A stretch of 7,755 nucleotides of DNA from Sulfuricurvum sp. IAE1. GTDB lineage: Bacteria > Campylobacterota > Campylobacteria > Campylobacterales > Sulfurimonadaceae. The DNA lies in the NCBI GenBank assembly GCA_945867285.1, contig CAMBHX010000076.1, positions 1 through 7,755 of the forward strand, in the 5' to 3' direction. Every line of letters starts with the position of its first letter. Position 1 is the first letter of the stretch. A program made the position numbers and the translations under genes. Shown piece after piece: positions 1 through 5,934 of this stretch. Below the pieces are notes generated by a model. The model was not told where the DNA came from. It saw only the letters and a program-made list of their open reading frames with translations, and did no database searches.

Positions 1-261
1 GCACTACATCTAGATACAGATGAGCTTATGGTTATCGCTACGGATGAAATTGGAGCGCCCACCAATATAGCAACATTAGCTATTATCCTCACCATGGTTC
101 CTATGGCGTTTGTGGGACAAATGATGGGACAGTTTATGAAACCAATCCCTGCTAATGTCCCTGTAGCACTTGTTGCATCATTATTTGTTGCCTATATCTT
201 CACCCCTTATCTGGCGGTACGATTACTCAAAAAACCTGATCACGTACACGAGGCTCACTAA
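1..261 (+). CDS. RND efflux permease, N-terminal half (3' end only, left-truncated by window)
   Basis: The frame is open from base 1, so the gene starts outside the window; 86 residues are visible. They match the end of the first half of RND (AcrB-like) inner-membrane pumps, which use the proton gradient to expel substrates through a periplasmic adaptor and outer-membrane channel. Visible residues about 24-46 form a hydrophobic segment with the family-typical VPMAFVGQMMG stretch (TM5 region). Residues about 52-72 form the next one, ending in FTPYLAVRLL, which corresponds to the TM6 end LTPALCATML in AcrB. A short His-rich cytoplasmic tail (H81, H83, H86) follows and then a TAA stop. In ordinary RND pumps the chain continues into TM7; here it ends and the second half is a separate ORF overlapping the stop. 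The proton-relay aspartates of TM4 would lie upstream and cannot be seen. The family call is firm; the substrate is unknown. Confidence 0.88.
   Translation, partial: ALHLDTDELMVIATDEIGAPTNIATLAIILTMVPMAFVGQMMGQFMKPIPANVPVALVASLFVAYIFTPYLAVRLLKKPDHVHEAH
250..253 (+). promoter_or_regulatory. Shine-Dalgarno for the C-terminal RND half
   Basis: GAGG lies 7 bases before the ATG at 261, inside the last codons of the upstream half. A properly spaced ribosome-binding site just before a TAATG stop/start overlap supports genuine re-initiation of a second polypeptide rather than a chance frameshift. Confidence 0.6.
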
Positions 262-1970
262 TGTATCAAAAATTTGAAAATACACTACTAACAGTTCTCC
301 AATCAGCTTCTAAAAAGAAATTAATTTTATGGCTCACACTGGGTGGTTTTATTGCCAGTGTCGCCATGATTCCTACTGAACTGGTTATGGCAAAAATGCT
401 CCCAGGTAAAAATAACGATACCTACAGTGTATATGTTGATTTACCCACTGCAAGCTCAATAGAACAAACGCAACAAGTGACTCAATGCGTTGTGGATATT
501 TTGCAAAAAGAGCCTCAAGCGCTCGATATGGAAGTCTTCTTAGGCTCCGGATCTCCCTTGGATTTCGCAGGACTCATCAAAGGTTCTCATTTTAAAAACA
601 GTGAAAATGTTGCCGAAATCGTTATCAATCTCACCAAAAAACATGACCGTAGCGAGCCTTCATATATGATGGTTCAGCGATTACGCCCCATTATTCAAAA
701 ACAATGTTCTGCTCTTATCCCTCAAACCAATATCAAGTTTGTGGAACCACCAGCAGGTCCTCCCACTATGGCTGCCATTGTCGCTGAAGTATATGGTAAC
801 AACCCTACTGGAATTTCCCATTTAAGTGGACGAGTTAAAGATATTTTTACTAAAACCGATGGTCTAGTTGATATTGACATTATGCAAGACGAGATAGTAG
901 ACACCATTGAAATACAGGTAAATAGTGACAAAATCGCACGCTCTGGGTTAAATATTAAACACGTCAATGATATTATGTACCTTGCCTACGAGGGGATGGA
1001 AGTTGCGGCAAAAAACTCAGATCAAGTGTCAGAACAAATCCCGATTTTTGTGACACTATCACCGGATGGGAAAAAATTTAGTTCCAAAAATGTAGATGAA
1101 ATCATCATGAAGTTATCCAGCCTCAAGCTAATGAATTCATCAGGGATGATGGTTCCCCTCACTGAGGTCGTCGACATACACACTATCAAATCCAATCCCA
1201 TGGTCATGACAAAAAATCTTCATCAGATGACCAATGTTGTCGCTGAAACCGATATGGTTTCTCAAGTCTACCCTCTCATGGATGCACGTAATAGTATCTT
1301 GGAAACTTTCACTGATGAATATGAGATTCATAAAATCGGTCTGTTTAACCTAGAACTCATCGATAAAAAGACGCATGAGCATTACGAACTATTGTGGGAT
1401 GGTGAAATGGAGGTAACACTCGATACTTTCGTGGATTTAGGAGGTGCATTTATCGCAGCATTGATTCTCATTTTCTTACTCATGGTCATCTACTACAAAA
1501 GTTTTGTCTTAAGTGGTATTATCTTACTTGGTAGTTTTTTATCCATCGTTGGGGTCATTTTTGGTCATTTCATCATGGATATTTTCACAGCAGATACCTT
1601 TTTCCTCACCGCAACCTCGTTGATCGGGTTTATTGCACTTATCGGTATCAGCTCACGAAATTCACTGCTACTTATTGATTTTACCAAATCCCTCATGCAA
1701 GACAAAGGGATGCACAAACAAGAAGCCATAGCCTACGCTAGTGCAACACGAGCAAAGCCTATTTTTCTCACGGCTGCAGCTATTATTCTAGCTTCTACAC
1801 TACTAGCCAGTGATGCTGTATTTGGAGGTCTTGGAGTTTCACTAATTTTTGGTACAATAGCGGCAGTTATTGCCTCATTGATTGTCGTCCCCATCTTGCT
1901 AGATAACTGTGATCTGGAAAAAGAGTTTCAGTTTCAGGTAAAAAAATCTGTTTCAATCATCGAACCTTAA
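261..1970 (+). CDS. RND efflux permease, C-terminal half (separate ORF)
   Basis: This 569-residue protein equals the second half of an AcrB-type pump. TM7 is at about residues 20-40. A large periplasmic porter/docking loop spans about 41-393 and includes the family-like EPPAGPP stretch (162-168) and VPLTEVVDI (298-306). TM8 (about 394-412), TM9 (416-437), TM10 (447-474), TM11 (499-517) and TM12 (521-547) follow. TM10 carries GISSRNSLLLIDF, aligning with the AcrB segment around Lys940; arginine (R466) stands at the lysine position. The AxTRAKPIFLTA stretch before TM11 is also typical of RND proteins. The ATG overlaps the stop of the N-terminal half by one base (TAATG) and has a GAGG site 7 bases upstream. 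The two halves must presumably assemble to form one 12-TM protomer of a trimeric pump. Export substrate cannot be read from the sequence; the overall look is HAE1-like rather than a heavy-metal CusA type, which is inference. Confidence 0.9.
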   Translation: MYQKFENTLLTVLQSASKKKLILWLTLGGFIASVAMIPTELVMAKMLPGKNNDTYSVYVDLPTASSIEQTQQVTQCVVDILQKEPQALDMEVFLGSGSPLDFAGLIKGSHFKNSENVAEIVINLTKKHDRSEPSYMMVQRLRPIIQKQCSALIPQTNIKFVEPPAGPPTMAAIVAEVYGNNPTGISHLSGRVKDIFTKTDGLVDIDIMQDEIVDTIEIQVNSDKIARSGLNIKHVNDIMYLAYEGMEVAAKNSDQVSEQIPIFVTLSPDGKKFSSKNVDEIIMKLSSLKLMNSSGMMVPLTEVVDIHTIKSNPMVMTKNLHQMTNVVAETDMVSQVYPLMDARNSILETFTDEYEIHKIGLFNLELIDKKTHEHYELLWDGEMEVTLDTFVDLGGAFIAALILIFLLMVIYYKSFVLSGIILLGSFLSIVGVIFGHFIMDIFTADTFFLTATSLIGFIALIGISSRNSLLLIDFTKSLMQDKGMHKQEAIAYASATRAKPIFLTAAAIILASTLLASDAVFGGLGVSLIFGTIAAVIASLIVVPILLDNCDLEKEFQFQVKKSVSIIEP

Positions 1971-1973
1971 TAA

Positions 1974-1980
1974 AAAAGAG
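1974..1980 (+). promoter_or_regulatory. Probable Shine-Dalgarno for the TTG-started fapA-like gene
   Basis: AAAAGAG lies 9 bases before the TTG at 1990, within the 19-base gap after the RND stop. It is a near match to AAGGAG and is the main reason, with N-terminal protein character, for accepting the TTG start. No in-frame ATG occurs close by on either side. Confidence 0.45.
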
Positions 1981-1989
1981 TCAAAACAA

Positions 1990-3783
1990 TTGCAGCCCGC
2001 CAGAGTTACAGCATCCTCTCTCGTAGAGGCATTAGAACATATCGATACAGACAAAACAATTCAAACTATCGATTTTGAACTTCTATCGTACCGAACTTTT
2101 TATCGCGGTACTGCCGATGAAGAGTGGTTCTTGCTCAAAGAGTCTCGATTAGAATACGAAACAACAGAGATTGAAATACGATCAAAAAACTTTGAGGTTC
2201 GTCAGGAATATCAATTTCTCCTCTACACTTCATCGTCTCATCCTCATTTCAATCTCATAGCTTCTCTAGCTTTTGACAAATATAAATCCAAAGCTGAGAT
2301 TATCATTGATCCTTCCTCAACAATCCCTCTCAAAAAAGGGATTCAAGAATATCTCAAACGTGAAATTTGGAATCATAAATTGCGCCATGGACTTTTGATT
2401 GGAATTACTGACAATAATCTAGAAGAACAGATCAATAGACTATTGCTTAAAATTCAAAAAGAGGGGCCACTAAAAGCCCCTTACAAGATGAATATTATTC
2501 ATTTTTTTTCGCCAATAGATCCTATTAACGATAGCATCATGCTTCACTACAAAAAAGACGATCGCACTACCTTTATCAAAGGAGTTCAAAAGGATGATTT
2601 GATTTTTGAATATATTTTTGCTAAACGAGGAAGTAATGGACGAAATTGTAAAGGGAAATTCGTTCTAGCACCTGAACCTCTTATACGCTATATCACTGCC
2701 ATCTCTATTGATCATGAAACCATTAGAGCTCATGAGGACGAGCACTCCATTTGTTTTTATGCTATGGTATCGGGATATGTCAAATATTTCAATGGCATTT
2801 TCTCAATATCTCAGGAGCTTAGACTCAAAAAAGCAAGTTTTCGAGATACTGGTTCTATTGAAATAGGAAGTGATAAAGAAATTCATGTCAAAATTTATAA
2901 TAAAGATAATAGTAAAGATGCAGTAGGATCAGGTGTTAATATCGATGTTCAAACACTGGATATTACAGGCACCATCGGTAGTAACACAAAAATTCAAGCG
3001 TGTGAACTCACAATAGGATCACAAACACATAAAAAATCTCGCATCAAGATTCAAGAAAATGCCACCATTCATCTCCACAGAGGTGATTTAAAAGCCAAGA
3101 ATGCCACTATAGAAATATTAGAGGCAGGAAAAATTGAGGCAATTAGCGTTAATGTTGCTAAAATGCTAGGAGGTGAAATCATAGCGGAATACGTTACTAT
3201 TGACACACTCTACTCCAATGCCAAGATTACTGCACTCAAGTCTATCACCATTAACAATATTGTAGGAGATGGCAATAATCTGATTATTGATCCCAGAAAT
3301 ATCCCCAGCTATCATGAGCAAATAGATATGTGTGAATCCAAAAATAAAGAACTCAATACTCTTATCCAACAGCAGGGCAAAGAGCTTTTAGGCAAAGAAC
3401 TCGCTCTAAAAGAACAAACCAATCGAATCAAGCAAACACAGCTCAAAATCAAAACAGCTCTAGCTCAAAATCAACCACCGCTAAAAGCCGATATGGTACG
3501 CGTGCAGCAATACAAATTTGCCATTGCAACGTTACATGAGGAACAAGCCAATTCCAAAATTAAAGAAGAAGAACAAGCTTTACTAGAAATAGAACTCGAA
3601 AAACTTTATGATGCTGATCTCCATGCTACTATTACACATCATGGAGTTTATAATGGGCATACACGTATCACGTTTATTGATCCAAAAACAAACCAAAAAC
3701 ACTCCATTTCCCCTCAAGGAACAGTTTTACATATACGTCTCAGGCGTGAGGGGGAAGATAAAAAAATTATCTTTGAAGCCTAA
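1990..3783 (+). CDS. FapA-type DUF342 polymer-forming protein
   Basis: This 597-residue protein has the architecture of the FapA/DUF342 family, named for flagellar assembly protein A of Vibrio, whose members are also widespread outside flagellar loci. An N-terminal alpha/beta region (about 1-200) leads to the signature SNGRNCKGK at 215-223, matching the G-R-N/D-x-x-G-K motif of DUF342. A region of short repeating beta strands rich in G, I and T follows (about 280-435, for example TGSIEIGS and ITGTIGSNTKI), expected to form a beta-helix. Then comes a Lys/Glu/Gln-rich coiled coil (about 440-545) and a C-terminal beta segment. No signal peptide or membrane segment is seen, so it is probably cytoplasmic. 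The start is TTG, and the protein from residue 2 (QPARVTASSLVEAL) already resembles the family's N-terminus. It lies 19 bases after the RND pump gene, suggesting co-transcription, but no flagellar gene is near, so a flagellar role is not supported by context. Family call is good; function is uncertain. Confidence 0.87.
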   Translation: MQPARVTASSLVEALEHIDTDKTIQTIDFELLSYRTFYRGTADEEWFLLKESRLEYETTEIEIRSKNFEVRQEYQFLLYTSSSHPHFNLIASLAFDKYKSKAEIIIDPSSTIPLKKGIQEYLKREIWNHKLRHGLLIGITDNNLEEQINRLLLKIQKEGPLKAPYKMNIIHFFSPIDPINDSIMLHYKKDDRTTFIKGVQKDDLIFEYIFAKRGSNGRNCKGKFVLAPEPLIRYITAISIDHETIRAHEDEHSICFYAMVSGYVKYFNGIFSISQELRLKKASFRDTGSIEIGSDKEIHVKIYNKDNSKDAVGSGVNIDVQTLDITGTIGSNTKIQACELTIGSQTHKKSRIKIQENATIHLHRGDLKAKNATIEILEAGKIEAISVNVAKMLGGEIIAEYVTIDTLYSNAKITALKSITINNIVGDGNNLIIDPRNIPSYHEQIDMCESKNKELNTLIQQQGKELLGKELALKEQTNRIKQTQLKIKTALAQNQPPLKADMVRVQQYKFAIATLHEEQANSKIKEEEQALLEIELEKLYDADLHATITHHGVYNGHTRITFIDPKTNQKHSISPQGTVLHIRLRREGEDKKIIFEA

Positions 3784-3804
3784 AAGCATCTTAAAAATTT
3801 CAGT

Positions 3805-3823
3805 AAAAAAATGTGATTTTTTT
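3805..3823. repeat. Perfect A/T inverted repeat in convergent intergenic gap
   Basis: Seven A, a T, a GTG loop, an A and seven T form an exact 8-bp inverted repeat 21 bases after the fapA-like stop. The stem has no G-C pair, so alone it would be a weak RNA hairpin. It could contribute a U-rich tract to termination of the + strand operon. Confidence 0.5.
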
Positions 3824-3835
3824 GTCATAAACTCA

Positions 3836-3853
3836 CCTCTAAAATATTAGAGG
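3836..3853. terminator. Candidate bidirectional terminator between fapA-like gene and serA
   Basis: CCTCTAA and TTAGAGG form a perfect 7-bp stem around a 4-base loop (3843-3846), 52 bases after the fapA-like stop and 8 bases beyond the serA stop. Position between convergent genes suits a shared terminator. Neither strand has a proper T-tract directly after the stem: the + side continues CGAAAAATT and the - side TGAGTTTATG. Intrinsic termination is therefore uncertain. Confidence 0.4.
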
Positions 3854-3861
3854 CGAAAAAT

Positions 3862-5451
3862 TCAGATACGTGCGTAAGAGACGCTGATGCAGGCATTAAG
3901 CTGCGAAAGTTCTTTAAGTGTTTTATCATTAACAGTAGAATCAACAATAATAACTGCCAATGCTTCGCCACTTTTATTACGGCCCAAACGGAAATCAGCA
4001 ATATTCACATTGTGTGCACCCAACATGGTTCCCACTTGCCCTATAACGCCAGGAACATCAGTATTTTTAAACAAAATCATATTTCCAGCAGGCTCAACAT
4101 CAACACCAAAGCCATTAATATCAACAATACGTTGTGCATCTTCACCAAACATCGTAGCACTGATCTCAATAACATCTTTATCAGTCGTCAAACGAATGGT
4201 AACAAGATTTTTATAGACAGGACTTTCAGGTAGCTCTTCTGTTTCGATTTTAATATTACGTTCGCTAGCTACAAATTCAGCATTCACATAATTAACCGTT
4301 TCGCCAGAGGTTTGTGCCAATGCTCCAACAGTTACAAATGTTGAGAGAGAGCCAACATACTGAGCAATATCTCCACGAGCACTTACTTTGATAGAAACAA
4401 TAGGGGCACGGTTGATTTGTGATGCCAAAAAGCCTACTTTTTGAGACATTTCCAAAAATGGCTTTACAAAAGATGGGATTTTTGTCTCATCAATAGGTAA
4501 ATTGAGAGCATGAGGATAGGCAATCCCTTTAGCAGCTTCGATAGCTTGTTGCGCAGCTTCCAAGGCTATACCCAACTGTGATTCAAATGTATTGGCACCC
4601 AAGTGAGGAGAAACACAGATGTTGTCCAAATCTAAAAGCTTATGATCGGTTGCAGGTTCTTTGTTAAACACGTCGATTCCAGCAAAACGAATTTTACCTG
4701 ATTTGAGACCATCATAAAGAGCTTCTTCGTCGTATAACCCACCACGAGCACAGTTAATAAGCACTACACCATCTTTCATCCGTGCAATCTCATCTGCCCC
4801 GATCATTCCAACGGTTTCTTTGTTTTTTGGAGTATGAATAGTGATAATATCGCACGCCAAAATATCTTCAAAATTGGTAGTGTACTTCGCACCCGCATCC
4901 GTTGCTTTAGAAGGGTGAATGTATGGATCATAAGCAATAACATCCATTTCAAAAGCTTTAGAACGGATACCCACACGGCTTCCAATGTTACCAAAACCGA
5001 TGACACCAAGTTTTTTACCTTTGAGCTCGTAACCATACCATTTTTCACGCTTCCATACACGTTGATTTTTCAGATGATCGTGTGAATATGGGAACATACG
5101 CATACATGAAAGCATATGTGTCATAGTAAGTTCGACTGCTGCAATTGTGTTGGCAGTCGGGACATTCATTACAATAATACCCTCTTTAGAACACCCTGGA
5201 ATATCGACATTATCGACACCAACTCCTGCACGCACTACCGCCTTGAGTTTTCCTTTGACAGCATTGATAAATTTCTCGTCTACATCAGTAGAGCTGCGAG
5301 TAATAGCAACATCAGCAGTAGCTACAACATCTAACAATGCTGTTTTGTCTATATCCGCTGCAAAAATCATCTCAATTTTATCATCGGAACGAAGGAGATT
5401 TAACCCCTCTTCGTGAATATGATCGCACACGACAATTTTAAATTTTTCCAT
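3862..5451 (-). CDS. serA: D-3-phosphoglycerate dehydrogenase
   Basis: This 529-residue cytoplasmic enzyme oxidises 3-phosphoglycerate to 3-phosphohydroxypyruvate with NAD+, the first committed step of phosphorylated serine synthesis. The length fits the long (type I) form. The substrate-binding domain has RAGVGVDNVD at 74-83. The Rossmann fold shows VIGFGNIG at 150-157, with the acidic D175 after beta-2 (IAYDPY). Catalytic residues of the D-2-hydroxyacid dehydrogenase family are visible: Arg236 in NCARGG, Glu265 in NKEP and His283 in SPHLGANT. An intervening ASB-type domain covers about 318-455, and a C-terminal ACT domain (about 457-529, with NTDVPGVIGQVG and NVNIADFRLGR) is expected to give serine feedback control. 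The ATG has a strong AAGAAGGA site 7 bases upstream, lying inside the end of the preceding gene, whose stop is only 3 bases away. It is the last gene of the rpsA operon and converges on the fapA-like gene. Confidence 0.97.
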   Translation of the reverse strand: MEKFKIVVCDHIHEEGLNLLRSDDKIEMIFAADIDKTALLDVVATADVAITRSSTDVDEKFINAVKGKLKAVVRAGVGVDNVDIPGCSKEGIIVMNVPTANTIAAVELTMTHMLSCMRMFPYSHDHLKNQRVWKREKWYGYELKGKKLGVIGFGNIGSRVGIRSKAFEMDVIAYDPYIHPSKATDAGAKYTTNFEDILACDIITIHTPKNKETVGMIGADEIARMKDGVVLINCARGGLYDEEALYDGLKSGKIRFAGIDVFNKEPATDHKLLDLDNICVSPHLGANTFESQLGIALEAAQQAIEAAKGIAYPHALNLPIDETKIPSFVKPFLEMSQKVGFLASQINRAPIVSIKVSARGDIAQYVGSLSTFVTVGALAQTSGETVNYVNAEFVASERNIKIETEELPESPVYKNLVTIRLTTDKDVIEISATMFGEDAQRIVDINGFGVDVEPAGNMILFKNTDVPGVIGQVGTMLGAHNVNIADFRLGRNKSGEALAVIIVDSTVNDKTLKELSQLNACISVSYARI

Positions 5452-5454
5452 CGG

Positions 5455-5931
5455 TTAATCCTTCTTAAATGGTGATAACGTAGCCGTTATTTGATACATT
5501 TTTAGTTTGTTACTAAGATTATTAAGAGCCGTAAGATCACTTGAATCTATCTCAACACTCATAGAATCGATTGATTGGTTGAGAAGATAGGAAAGCTTTG
5601 TTTTTTCAAGCTCTTGTTTTAAGCAAAAAAATTCATACGAATTTACAAGCTTGACATCTAAACGATACTTCAAGTCTGCAAGATTTTGCGTAGTTGAACT
5701 CATTTCAACAGATACTTCATTGATTGGATAGAGATATTCAGGCTTTTGCATTTGACTCAAACGACCAATCCAACTCGTTTTTTCATCATCTGAAGCTAAA
5801 TACTTTCCTGTATGTGCCTCATTTTTAACTATTTCAGCCGAAGCTCGATTAATATCGATAAAAAAAACAGTGATAAAAACTGCTACCCCCACTGCTATTA
5901 TAGGAAATAGCCAAGAAGCAGTCTTATGCAT
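5455..5931 (-). CDS. Uncharacterised single-pass membrane-anchored protein
   Basis: I do not recognise this 158-residue protein. One strongly hydrophobic segment at about residues 7-25 (WLFPIIAVGVAVFITVFF) follows a short basic start (H2, K3), so it is either a membrane anchor or an uncleaved signal; the remaining 130 residues would then face the periplasm. The body is polar, with a predicted helical stretch around 80-120 and a C-terminal LSPFKKD. One cysteine (C103) is present and no lipobox is seen. It lies 3 bases after the rpsA stop and 3 bases before the serA start, so it is a tightly coupled operon member. No convincing Shine-Dalgarno precedes its ATG, so translation probably depends on ribosomes terminating at the end of rpsA (TAA-ACG-ATG). 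The clean reading frame exactly filling the gap between two housekeeping genes argues it is real; its function is unknown. Confidence 0.78.
   Translation of the reverse strand: MHKTASWLFPIIAVGVAVFITVFFIDINRASAEIVKNEAHTGKYLASDDEKTSWIGRLSQMQKPEYLYPINEVSVEMSSTTQNLADLKYRLDVKLVNSYEFFCLKQELEKTKLSYLLNQSIDSMSVEIDSSDLTALNNLSNKLKMYQITATLSPFKKD
5459..5466 (-). promoter_or_regulatory. Shine-Dalgarno of serA
   Basis: AAGAAGGA on the - strand sits 7 bases before the serA ATG and overlaps the last codons of the upstream unknown gene. It fixes the serA start and lets ribosomes finishing the upstream gene re-initiate directly. Confidence 0.75.
5475..5490. repeat. Short inverted repeat upstream of serA
   Basis: ATAACG and CGTTAT form an exact 6-bp inverted repeat with a 4-base spacer, ending 23 bases before the serA start and just ahead of its Shine-Dalgarno, within the coding end of the unknown gene. 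It could form a small hairpin in the transcript; chance is also likely. Confidence 0.3.
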
Positions 5932-5934
5932 CGT

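Noticed and set aside
250..265. Programmed -1 ribosomal frameshift joining the two RND halves
   Set aside because: A -1 shift would fuse the frames, but there is no slippery heptamer of the X-XXY-YYZ type near the TAATG, and a good Shine-Dalgarno better explains re-initiation.
722..967. An 81-codon - strand open frame within the C-terminal RND half
   Set aside because: It lies entirely antisense to the conserved periplasmic domain of the RND protein and has no supporting signal.
3608..3850. An 80-codon + strand open frame overlapping the end of the fapA-like gene and the intergenic hairpins
   Set aside because: It lies mostly in another frame of the fapA-like gene, its residues show no family resemblance, and it has no clear ribosome-binding site; it is a shadow frame.
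3887..4216. A 109-codon + strand open frame antisense to serA
   Set aside because: It is the complement of the ASB/ACT coding region of an unmistakable serA; composition follows that gene and no independent signals are seen.
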